A DNA stretch of 12,625 nt from an uncultured Clostridia bacterium (GTDB taxonomy: Bacteria > Bacillota > Clostridia > TANB77 > CAG-508), in contig CAJUSU010000031.1 of NCBI GenBank assembly GCA_910589185.1, positions 1 to 12,625 of the forward strand, in the 5' to 3' direction. The notes below the pieces were generated by a model that saw only the letters and a program-made list of their open reading frames with translations, did no database searches and had not been told where the DNA came from. The first letter of the stretch is position 1, and every line of letters begins with the position of its first letter. Made by a program: the position numbers and the translations under genes. Below are positions 1 to 7,179 of this stretch, one piece after another.

Positions 1-534
1 TTCAGAAATATGTTTATTCAGAAATTTTCCAAACAGAATTGCAATAAAATCACAAGACACCATAGCGCAAATAGCTCCTACAATTAAAGCAATTTTAGAG
101 TGAGGGTATTGTACTCCTAAACCAATAGAAGCCAAAAATGTTTTATCACCAAGTTCTCCCACCATAATACATAAAGCAATAATGAAACAATAATTTAATT
201 TTAAATGCGATATTTTGTAAATCAAACCATCTTTTTTTCCATCATCACCACTATCCTTTTGAGGTAATAAAGAAACAAAGCCAATTAACAAAAAGGAGAG
301 GTAAGTAATCCAATGAATAGCAGAGTGGAAACTATTACTTGCAAACAAATGGATACTACTACCAAATAAGATAGCAAGCCCATGACTGAAAAATGAACCA
401 ATTGCAACACCTAATAAGATTTTAAAAGTTTGCCCCTTATTCGAAAAAGACAAAACTAATAACTGTGTTTTGTCGCCAAGTTCACTCACAAATACCATAG
501 AAAAAGCAATTAGAAAAGGGTAAATTAATTCCAT
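1..534 (-). CDS. UPF0016/GDT1 (TMEM165-like) cation transporter, 3' end beyond the window
   Basis: This is a partial gene: 178 codons are open from the ATG at 534 to the left edge, with no stop seen. The protein is a multi-pass membrane protein containing the two family signature motifs, SELGDKT (residues 17-23) and GELGDKT (126-132), on two similar hydrophobic halves joined by a hydrophilic linker (about 91-108, PQKDSGDDGKK). The family exchanges Mn2+ and/or Ca2+ across membranes, and bacterial members are mostly linked to manganese export; the substrate here is inferred. The internal ATG at 534 is preferred over the one at 540 because AAGGAG lies 7 nt upstream of 534 but almost touches 540. 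The gene is divergent from the ABC operon. Family members of about 190-220 residues suggest that only a short C-terminus is missing. Confidence 0.9.
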   Translation of the reverse strand, partial: MELIYPFLIAFSMVFVSELGDKTQLLVLSFSNKGQTFKILLGVAIGSFFSHGLAILFGSSIHLFASNSFHSAIHWITYLSFLLIGFVSLLPQKDSGDDGKKDGLIYKISHLKLNYCFIIALCIMVGELGDKTFLASIGLGVQYPHSKIALIVGAICAMVSCDFIAILFGKFLNKHISE

Positions 535-655
535 AAACATACTCCTTGCATTTCATATATATGTTTTAAAACAGAAAATCATTCACAGCAATTATGTTCT
601 TTGCAAAATAGTAACGCAAAGTATGTAAATTCTATGTGAAAGTTTAATAAAACTA

Positions 656-684
656 TTGCACACCAAAAAATATAATGATAAGAT
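656..684 (+). promoter_or_regulatory. candidate promoter of the Gld-type ABC operon
   Basis: TTGCAC (656-661) and TAAGAT (679-684) are separated by 17 nt, which fits a weak sigma-A promoter 45 nt upstream of the GTG start at 730. A better -10 hexamer, TATAAT at 671-676, overlaps this region but has no recognisable -35 partner. Either could be used. The assignment rests on position and partial consensus only. Confidence 0.35.
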
Positions 685-729
685 AAGCCGGTAAACATAT
701 ACGGAAATCAGAAAGAGGAGGAATCAAGA

Positions 730-1821
730 GTGATAGAGATTAAGAATGTCACAAAAAAGTATCCTAATATTACAGCTGTTGACCACATTAGTTTTGAAGT
801 AAAAGATGGTGAAGTTGTAGGATTTTTAGGACCAAATGGTGCTGGTAAAAGTACCACTATGAATATGATTACAGGCTTTATTGAACCAACAGAAGGGCAA
901 ATTATTGTAAATGGTTTTGACATTAGTAAGAAACCGAAAAAAGTTAAAAAGCAAATTGGTTATATGCCAGAAGGAACTCCTTTATATACGGAACTAACAG
1001 TTAAAGAGTTTGTGAGCTATATGGCAGAATTAAAAGGTGTAGAATCGAAACAAAGAAAAGAAATGGTAAAAAGAGTTATTGGTGAAGTAGGACTTGAAAA
1101 TGTTCAAAATAAAATAATTCGCAATTTATCAAGGGGATATAAACAAAGAGTCAGTATGGCAGGAGCTTTGATTGGTGACCCAGATGTTATTATTTTAGAT
1201 GAACCTACAGTTGGATTAGATCCAAAGCAAATTACAGAAATTAGAAATCTCATCAAAGAATTAGGAAAAAAACATACTGTTATCTTAAGTAGCCATATCT
1301 TATCAGAGGTAAGCCAAATTTGTGAAAGAGTAGTAATTATTAATAGTGGAAATATTGTGGCAATAGACACTCCTGAAAATCTAGAAAATAAAACAAAAGA
1401 AAAAAATACAATTTTAGTAACAGTAGAAGATCCAAAAGAAAATATGAAACGTCTACAAGAAACGGTAACAGAAATTAGTGAAGTGAAATTGATAAAAGAT
1501 AATGAAGATGGAACGAAACAATATGCAATTAGTTCTTCTGGCCAAGTTGATTTGAGGAAGAAGTTATTTGAAATATTACCAAAACAAGAAATTGTTATCT
1601 TTGAATTAAAGAAAAGCGAATCTACTTTAGAAGATGCCTTTATCAAATTGATTGATACAACTAGTAGTGAAGTAGTAAAAGACAAAGAAGTATCAAAAGA
1701 CAAAAAAGTATCAAAAGATAAAGAGGCAGAAAAAGCTAAAAAGAAAGAAAATAAAGCGAAAGAAAAAGAAGAAAAGGCAAAAGCTAAAAAAGAAAATAAG
1801 AAAAAAGGAGGAGATAAATAA
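730..1821 (+). CDS. GldA-type ABC transporter ATP-binding protein with lysine-rich C-terminal tail
   Basis: This is the ATPase subunit of an ABC-2 type system. Visible motifs are Walker A GPNGAGKST (34-42), signature LSRGYKQR (133-140), Walker B VIILDEPT (153-160), D-loop VGLDP and H-loop His189. The Q-loop region reads IGYMPEGTPLY, with Glu instead of Gln, which I recall as the form usual in GldA/CcmA-like ATPases. A C-terminal accessory domain (about 225-308) is followed by a tail of about 50 residues (315-363) made almost only of Lys, Glu and Ala, with a short VSKDK repeat; this tail is not part of the ABC fold. The start is GTG at 730, with AGAGGAGG upstream. The stop overlaps the next ATG (TAATG), and the Lys-Gly-Gly end of the tail encodes the AGGAGG ribosome binding site of the permease gene. 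Exported substrate unknown. Confidence 0.93.
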   Translation: MIEIKNVTKKYPNITAVDHISFEVKDGEVVGFLGPNGAGKSTTMNMITGFIEPTEGQIIVNGFDISKKPKKVKKQIGYMPEGTPLYTELTVKEFVSYMAELKGVESKQRKEMVKRVIGEVGLENVQNKIIRNLSRGYKQRVSMAGALIGDPDVIILDEPTVGLDPKQITEIRNLIKELGKKHTVILSSHILSEVSQICERVVIINSGNIVAIDTPENLENKTKEKNTILVTVEDPKENMKRLQETVTEISEVKLIKDNEDGTKQYAISSSGQVDLRKKLFEILPKQEIVIFELKKSESTLEDAFIKLIDTTSSEVVKDKEVSKDKKVSKDKEAEKAKKKENKAKEKEEKAKAKKENKKKGGDK

Positions 1822-2504
1822 TGTTAGCAGTATTTAAAAAAGAACTAAAAAGCTATTTCTTATCTCCAATAGGATATGTGGCAATTGGTTTATTCTTAAT
1901 GGTATTTAGTCTATTTTTCTATTTAACAACAATTCAAAGCAGAAACATTGACCTGGGAAATTTATATTTTAATACCGCAAGATATGGACTTTTAATTATA
2001 GTTCCTATTATTACAATGAGAATGTTTGCAGAAGAAAGAAAAAATGGAACTGAGCAACTATTATTAACATCTCCCAAAAGTATTACAGGGATTGTGTTTG
2101 GAAAATTTTTAGCAGCAGTAGCTTTAATAGCTATTACTCTTATCATTTCTCTTATGTACTATGTAATTTTATGCTTTTTCCAAGCACCAAATATTGTACC
2201 TGTTCTAGTAATGATGTTAGGATTTTTATTAGTTTCTGTAGCAGCAATTTCACTAGGAATGTTTGCTTCTAGTATTACAGAAAACCAAGTCATTTCAGCT
2301 ATTATTACTATTGTATTTTTAGTATTGCCATGGTTTTTACCAAACTTTGGTGAGTCATTCACCCTAATTGATTTAATGAGTAGCTATCAAAAATTTCCAG
2401 CAGGTGTGATATCAGTGCAGGAAGTAGTAAGACTTGTATCATTTGCAGCGGTATTTATCTTAATTACCATTATCATTATGCAAAGAAGAAAATCAGTAAA
2501 ATAG
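1821..2504 (+). CDS. GldF-type ABC-2 permease
   Basis: The product is a 227-residue integral membrane protein with about six hydrophobic segments (about 16-36, 55-67, 95-120, 125-149, 157-174, 203-221). The cytoplasmic stretch TMRMFAEERKNGTEQLL (65-81) is the conserved coupling region of ABC-2 permeases of the GldF class, and SPIGYV near the N-terminus is also typical. It is the membrane-spanning partner of the ATPase at 730-1821. Translation is probably coupled: the ATG overlaps the upstream TAA by one base, and the ribosome binding site (AGGAGG at 1806-1811) lies inside the upstream gene. A functional transporter would need a dimer of this small permease. Substrate not predictable from sequence. 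Confidence 0.92.
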   Translation: MLAVFKKELKSYFLSPIGYVAIGLFLMVFSLFFYLTTIQSRNIDLGNLYFNTARYGLLIIVPIITMRMFAEERKNGTEQLLLTSPKSITGIVFGKFLAAVALIAITLIISLMYYVILCFFQAPNIVPVLVMMLGFLLVSVAAISLGMFASSITENQVISAIITIVFLVLPWFLPNFGESFTLIDLMSSYQKFPAGVISVQEVVRLVSFAAVFILITIIIMQRRKSVK

Positions 2505-2517
2505 GAAGGGAGAAAAC

Positions 2518-3966
2518 ATGGATAACAAATTTGTACAAATTATCAAAAATAAATGGCTTAGAAGTGTTACTTTGACACTAGTACTTGTTGCAATTATTGT
2601 TTGCGCTTACTTAGCAATTAATTTTGCCATAGAAAAGGCTAACATTGCTGACCTTGATTTAACAAAAGAAAAACTTTATTCCATTTCTCAAGAAACAAAA
2701 GATAAGTTGAGAAACTTAGATACAGATATTACTATTTCACTATATAATATGTACAGCTCTGTAGAAGATATTGTGAATCAATATGCAAGATTAAATGAAC
2801 ATATTAAAGTAGAAAAGGTAGAAAATTTGCTATCGAAAACACAGTGGAAAACAGAATATGGAGTAACTGATACAGATGAATTCCTAGTGATTTCTACAAA
2901 AGATAGAGAGAAAATGCTACAATCATATGAACTAGCAACTATGGATTATTCAACTTATCAACAAATTGATATTACAGAAGAAAAAGTAACAAATGCAATT
3001 TTAGATGTTACCACAAAGGTAAAACCTAAAATCTGCTTTTTAACAGGGCATAATATGTATGCCGATGCTTACTTTCAATACTTACAAAATGCTTTTACAG
3101 AAGAAGCAAATGAAGTAGAACAACTAAATCTAATCACTGCAGGAAAGGTACCAGATGATTGTAAGATCCTTGTTATAACAGCCCTAAAAGAAGACATCAA
3201 AGAAATGGAAAGAGATAGAATCATCGACTATATTAAAAAAGGTGGAGAAATTTTACTATTATTAGATCCAAATTTAGAAAATGTAAAATTGACAAACTTC
3301 CAAAAAGTATTAGACGAATATGGTGTTAGCAATTCAAATGGTGTTATTCTAGAAGGAGATAGCAATAAAATGGTATCAGGAGCTTCCAACTTTGTCATTG
3401 CAACTATCAACAATAATTCTAGTATCACAAAAAATATGACAATGGACTTAAATGTATGTTTCATTAACTCAGGAAGACTTAACATAGCATCAGAAGAAGA
3501 ACTAGAAAAGAAAAACGTTACAGCAGAAATTTTAGCAACTGTTAGCGATAAAGCTTTTTATCGTACAGATTTGCAAAATACAAGTCAAACTAAAATCTCT
3601 AGTGATGAAAGTGCAAGTGGAGATACCATAGGGGCTATGCTTACTAAGAAGATAGATGAGAATACTTCTTCCAAATTGATTGTATTTGCTAACACAGCTT
3701 TTGCAACTAACTTACAAATACCAATTACCCAAACATATGCATATTATGCACTTGACTTCTCAAATAATAAAGATGTTATTCTAAATGCAGTTTCATATTT
3801 AACAGAAAGAGAAGACAATATTACCATACGCAAAAATATTGAAGCAGTTAATTATGAAGTAACAGAAGCACAAAATAAAATTATATTAACCGTCATTTTT
3901 ACAATTCCAGTTCTGATTGTTGTAATAGGAATTGTGGTATGGGTATTAAGAAGACGCAAAAAATAA
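2518..3966 (+). CDS. GldG-type ABC auxiliary protein, membrane-anchored
   Basis: The 482-residue protein has one N-terminal membrane segment (about 16-38), a large extracytoplasmic domain and one C-terminal membrane segment (about 452-474) followed by RRRKK. The motif DLTKEKLYSISQETKDKL just after the first segment is the hallmark of the GldG / ABC-type uncharacterised transport family (PF09822-like), in which a substrate-binding-like domain accompanies a GldA/GldF pair. Position supports this: it starts 13 nt after the permease with GGAAGGGAG as ribosome binding site and ends the operon at a strong terminator. In Bacteroidetes the homologues are linked to gliding. No other gliding gene is seen here, so a transport or envelope role of unknown substrate is more likely. 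Confidence 0.88.
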   Translation: MDNKFVQIIKNKWLRSVTLTLVLVAIIVCAYLAINFAIEKANIADLDLTKEKLYSISQETKDKLRNLDTDITISLYNMYSSVEDIVNQYARLNEHIKVEKVENLLSKTQWKTEYGVTDTDEFLVISTKDREKMLQSYELATMDYSTYQQIDITEEKVTNAILDVTTKVKPKICFLTGHNMYADAYFQYLQNAFTEEANEVEQLNLITAGKVPDDCKILVITALKEDIKEMERDRIIDYIKKGGEILLLLDPNLENVKLTNFQKVLDEYGVSNSNGVILEGDSNKMVSGASNFVIATINNNSSITKNMTMDLNVCFINSGRLNIASEEELEKKNVTAEILATVSDKAFYRTDLQNTSQTKISSDESASGDTIGAMLTKKIDENTSSKLIVFANTAFATNLQIPITQTYAYYALDFSNNKDVILNAVSYLTEREDNITIRKNIEAVNYEVTEAQNKIILTVIFTIPVLIVVIGIVVWVLRRRKK

Positions 3967-3980
3967 TTCTAAATATGGTT

Positions 3981-4013
3981 CTCCCTCATATTTTATAATA
4001 TGAGGGAGTTTTT
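3981..4013 (+). terminator. intrinsic terminator of the ABC operon, overlapping the ykvI-family ribosome binding site
   Basis: CTCCCTCATATT (3981-3992) pairs perfectly with AATATGAGGGAG (3997-4008) around a TTAT loop, giving a 12-bp stem followed by five T (4009-4013). The right arm holds GAGGGAG (4002-4008), 7 nt before the ATG at 4016. The same hairpin can therefore both end the upstream transcript and hide the ribosome binding site of the next gene. Confidence 0.9.
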
Positions 4014-4015
4014 AT

Positions 4016-5059
4016 ATGAAAAAAGTTATCTTTGTAGTGATAGGAACAATCATAGGTGCAGGTTTTGCTTCTGGGCAAGAAATATGGTTATTTTTTAATC
4101 GATATGGAAACTGGGGAATCATAGGCATAATTTTGTCTTGTGTTCTTTCTGGCTATATTATTTATCGAGTATTTGATATACTGGAAAGAAAAAATATAAC
4201 GACTTATGAAAAATTGTTAGAGAAAGTCAGTAAAAACAAAATTGGTAGTCAAGCAATATCAATTATCATTTCACTATTTTTATTAGTCTCCTTTTATATT
4301 ATGGTTGCAGGAATGAGTGCCCTTTTTCATCAAGAATTCGGTTTTCCTATTTGGATTTGTTCTATAGTAATGGCATTTTTTTGTTATTTCATTTTACAAA
4401 AGGATATGAAAGGAATTATGGCAGTAAATAGTATTCTAATTCCATGTTTAATAGTATTTATCCTTTATTTGGGAACGAAAAACATAACATTTACAACTTG
4501 CTATTTTCAAACTAATTCATTAGATAATGCAAATTTTGGACAATGGATTTTCAGTAGCATTTTATATGCCAGCTATAATAGTATTATGTTAATACCTATG
4601 TTAGTAGAGTTGAAACCATACATTACCTCTAAGAAAAAAGCAAAACAAACTGGCATAGTATGTACTATTATTTTAAGCTTATTAGGTGTTAGTTTATTTA
4701 GTTTATTGCTAAGAGGAAACGAAGATATCTATCAATTAGAGTTGCCAATGATAGAAATAGTAAAAGTTTTTGGAGAAATGTATTGCTATTTTTATATAGG
4801 AGTAGTGGTTACAGCTATCTTTACAACAGCTATCTCAGCAGGATACGGTTTTTTGAAAAATCAAGTAAATAGAAGACAATTTCTAAAAGGAGATGTGATA
4901 AAAAGAGAGAAGCAATATTATCAAAAAATATTGCTAGCAATTTGTGTATCTGCTCCATTTGTAGCTAATATTGGTTTTTCTAATTTAGTCAGTAAGCTTT
5001 ATCCAATGTTTGGTATATTAGGACTAATACAGATAATATTTTTATTAAAAATAAAGTAA
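4016..5059 (+). CDS. YkvI-family membrane protein (APC/LeuT-like transporter relative)
   Basis: The 347-residue, very hydrophobic protein has about ten membrane segments. The N-terminal motif IGAGFASGQEI (13-23) is diagnostic of the YkvI family, distant relatives of sodium-coupled amino-acid transporters. The unwound glycine-rich first helix is consistent with substrate and ion binding; the substrate is unknown. The ATG is fixed by the motif close to the N-terminus, and no earlier start is plausible because the terminator lies immediately upstream. The only ribosome binding site is GAGGGAG, inside the right arm of that terminator. No separate promoter is evident in the 49 nt between the genes, so transcription may come from read-through or from a promoter inside the end of the upstream gene. 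No clear terminator follows; the next operon has its own promoter. Confidence 0.88.
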   Translation: MKKVIFVVIGTIIGAGFASGQEIWLFFNRYGNWGIIGIILSCVLSGYIIYRVFDILERKNITTYEKLLEKVSKNKIGSQAISIIISLFLLVSFYIMVAGMSALFHQEFGFPIWICSIVMAFFCYFILQKDMKGIMAVNSILIPCLIVFILYLGTKNITFTTCYFQTNSLDNANFGQWIFSSILYASYNSIMLIPMLVELKPYITSKKKAKQTGIVCTIILSLLGVSLFSLLLRGNEDIYQLELPMIEIVKVFGEMYCYFYIGVVVTAIFTTAISAGYGFLKNQVNRRQFLKGDVIKREKQYYQKILLAICVSAPFVANIGFSNLVSKLYPMFGILGLIQIIFLLKIK

Positions 5060-5132
5060 ATAGATAGGAACATTCAAGAATATGTTATTCTAACTTAGAG
5101 GAGTAGCATCAGAAATAAATTTTTTGTAGTAC

Positions 5133-5161
5133 TTGAAAAAATAGTAAAGAACTGGTATAAA
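5133..5161 (+). promoter_or_regulatory. extended -10 sigma-A promoter of the DUF5711-CvpA operon
   Basis: TTGAAA (5133-5138), 17-nt spacer, TATAAA (5156-5161), with TGG directly before the -10 (extended -10). The predicted start of transcription is near 5168, giving a leader of only about 20 nt that contains the ribosome binding site AGGAGG (5176-5181). Confidence 0.7.
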
Positions 5162-5186
5162 TACAGTAAGAAAAAAGGAGGTAGCA

Positions 5187-6395
5187 ATGAAAAAAGTAGT
5201 AGAATTTAAACAACCACAAGATAAGAAAATAGAAGAGAATAAGAAGAAAAAAATAGACAAAAAAAAGCTAATTATTATCATTGCTATTGCAATATTCATT
5301 TTAACTTTCATTATCATTGCAGCACTTTATGCTGCCAATAAAAATTTTCGTAATTTTATGGATAAACATATTCTAAGAAAAGATATTACAAACGAGAATG
5401 TAGCAGTTATTGACATCGACTATGATTCTAATACTAACATCATTCCATATGGAAGATATATTTGTATTTTAGCAGAAAATAATTTAGAACAGTATAATTC
5501 TAGTGGAAAAAAAGAGCAAGAAGTTAAAATAGAAATTAATAATCCTGTCTATGATGTAAATGGAAGATACTTAGTTATTGGAGAAAAAGATAGCCAAAAG
5601 CTTTATTTGATTTCAGGTACTCATATTATATGGGAAAAAAAGGTAGATGGAAATTTAAGCAAAGTAACTGTAAATAGAAGCGGATATGTTACCACTATTA
5701 TTAGTGGAACTAGTTATAAATCAGTTATTGTAACATATGATGACAAAGGAAATGAATTATTCAAATCCTATTTATCTAATACAACAGCAGTAGATGCCCG
5801 TATCTCACAAGACAATAATTATCTTGGATATGCAGAGATTAATACTTCGGGAACGGTAATACAATCTAATGTAAAAATTATTTCCATAAAAGAAGCTACA
5901 GAAAAAAATACAGAGCCAGTATTCAATTATACAGCTCCACAAAATAGCTTGATTTTGAGATTAAAATATCAAGAAAAAAATCGATTAGTATGTGTCTATG
6001 ATGATAGTATTCATATGATAGAAAGTAATGTAGATGTCAAATTAATGGATTTACAAGAAGATAAGAAAATTACTTTTGGAGGAGCACAATTGACAAATTG
6101 CGTTTACCGAATGGTAGAAGAATCAACTGGTCCATTCACAGCGAATACTAATGTAGAGATGTATAATATAGCGACACAAAAGGAAACAACCTACCTAGTT
6201 GAAGGAGTGGTCAAGAGTGTAGCAAATTATGATAATATTATGGCTATGAATTTGGGGTCTGAAGTAGATTTTATTAATACAAATGGTTGGCTTATGAAAC
6301 GATACACATCTAGACAAGAAATTAGAAATATTGTTATATGTGATGGAATAGCAGGCATTATTTATCGAGATAAAATTGAACTAATTAATTTATAA
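5187..6395 (+). CDS. DUF5711-family protein, N-terminally membrane-anchored
   Basis: The 402-residue protein has a short lysine-rich cytoplasmic N-terminus (about 1-27), one membrane segment (about 28-50) and a long exported domain. The exported part has repeated beta-rich units with patterns such as YGRYICILAENNLEQYN, NGRYLVIGEKDSQKLYLI and DARISQDNNYLGYAEIN. This looks like a beta-propeller of WD40/PQQ-like type, the fold expected for DUF5711. No catalytic motif is visible. Its function is not known; the fold suggests protein-protein binding on the outer face of the membrane. It is followed after 11 nt by a CvpA-family gene, and the pair looks like a fixed unit. The start is supported by AGGAGG 5 nt upstream. 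Confidence 0.8.
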   Translation: MKKVVEFKQPQDKKIEENKKKKIDKKKLIIIIAIAIFILTFIIIAALYAANKNFRNFMDKHILRKDITNENVAVIDIDYDSNTNIIPYGRYICILAENNLEQYNSSGKKEQEVKIEINNPVYDVNGRYLVIGEKDSQKLYLISGTHIIWEKKVDGNLSKVTVNRSGYVTTIISGTSYKSVIVTYDDKGNELFKSYLSNTTAVDARISQDNNYLGYAEINTSGTVIQSNVKIISIKEATEKNTEPVFNYTAPQNSLILRLKYQEKNRLVCVYDDSIHMIESNVDVKLMDLQEDKKITFGGAQLTNCVYRMVEESTGPFTANTNVEMYNIATQKETTYLVEGVVKSVANYDNIMAMNLGSEVDFINTNGWLMKRYTSRQEIRNIVICDGIAGIIYRDKIELINL

Positions 6396-6406
6396 GGAGG
6401 AAAAAA

Positions 6407-7069
6407 ATGAGTATTATTATTGATGCAATTGTGATAGGAATTTTAATTTTATGTATTGCAATTGGCTATCGCAAAGGACTAACAGGTTCTCTATTAAAAA
6501 TCATTTCTTTTGTACTAGCATTAGTAATCGCTTTTGTACTTTTTAAACCAGTTTCTACTTTTATTATAGACAAAACAGATTGGGACGAAAATTTAGAACA
6601 AGGAATCCGCGATACAATTCTAAGTAGTGATAAACAAGAAGAACTAAGTTCACAAGAAGAAAATAAAAATATGCCAGAAGTTATGATAAATTATATTAAC
6701 AAAACAGTAGAAGAAGCAGGAAATGAAGCAAAAGAAGCAGTAGCTGATGCAACAGCAAGACAAGTTGCTATTATGATTATTAATAGCGGAGTATGGTTTG
6801 CGTTATTCTTAGTATCTAGAATTGTACTGATATTTGTAAGAGGATTGGCTAACATTATTACAAACTTACCAATTATCAAGCAATTTGATAAATTAGGTGG
6901 AATTATTTATGGTCTAGTAGAAGCATTTATTATTATTTATGGTATTTTGGCAGTGTTATCTTTTGCCAGTCCAGTAGTAAGTGGAACAGGAATACTAGAA
7001 GCGGTACAAAAGTCATTTATAGGCAGTGTTATGTACAACAACAATTTACTATTAAAACTAATTTTCTAA
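6407..7069 (+). CDS. CvpA-family membrane protein
   Basis: The 220-residue protein has four predicted membrane segments (about 4-20, 28-48, 121-141 and 160-186). The N-terminal pattern of a hydrophobic helix, IGYRKGLTGSLLKIISFVLALVIAF, matches the CvpA / colicin V production family (PF02674). The loop between segments 2 and 3 is long (about 55-118) and acidic, rich in Glu and Gln. CvpA proteins are linked to envelope homeostasis and, in enterobacteria, to colicin V export and bile resistance; the mechanism is unresolved, so the role here is inferred. The gene shares the promoter of DUF5711 and has a strong ribosome binding site, AGGAGG at 6395-6400, overlapping the upstream stop codon. No bacteriocin gene is seen nearby. 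Confidence 0.87.
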   Translation: MSIIIDAIVIGILILCIAIGYRKGLTGSLLKIISFVLALVIAFVLFKPVSTFIIDKTDWDENLEQGIRDTILSSDKQEELSSQEENKNMPEVMINYINKTVEEAGNEAKEAVADATARQVAIMIINSGVWFALFLVSRIVLIFVRGLANIITNLPIIKQFDKLGGIIYGLVEAFIIIYGILAVLSFASPVVSGTGILEAVQKSFIGSVMYNNNLLLKLIF

Positions 7070-7111
7070 TGAAATATCTATCTTTAGTTTGTGAAGATTT
7101 TATGAATATGG

Positions 7112-7140
7112 TTGATAAATTTTGTGAAATTTGGTATACT
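7112..7140 (+). promoter_or_regulatory. extended -10 sigma-A promoter of the LCP gene
   Basis: TTGATA (7112-7117), 17-nt spacer, TATACT (7135-7140), with TGG just before the -10 hexamer. Transcription would begin near 7147, about 33 nt ahead of the TTG start codon. This indicates that the LCP gene is not dependent on the cvpA transcript. Confidence 0.75.
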
Positions 7141-7179
7141 AAAAAACGAATTAAATTTTGAAAAATAAGGTGAAAAAGT

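Noticed and set aside
541..729. yybP-ykoY manganese riboswitch ahead of the UPF0016 gene
   Set aside because: The conserved loop sequences and paired stems of this riboswitch were not recognisable by eye on the minus strand.
1104..1703. 199-codon minus-strand open frame
   Set aside because: It is wholly antisense to the well-supported ABC ATPase gene, has no family motif, and has the composition expected of a reverse-frame shadow in AT-rich DNA.
730..3966. Gliding-motility locus
   Set aside because: Only the ABC trio is present. No other gliding or type 9 secretion gene is in view and the host looks Gram-positive.
5077..5091. Small hairpin AGAATA-TGT-TATTCT after the YkvI-family gene, as a terminator
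   Set aside because: The stem is short and all but one pair are A-T, and there is no T tract after it.
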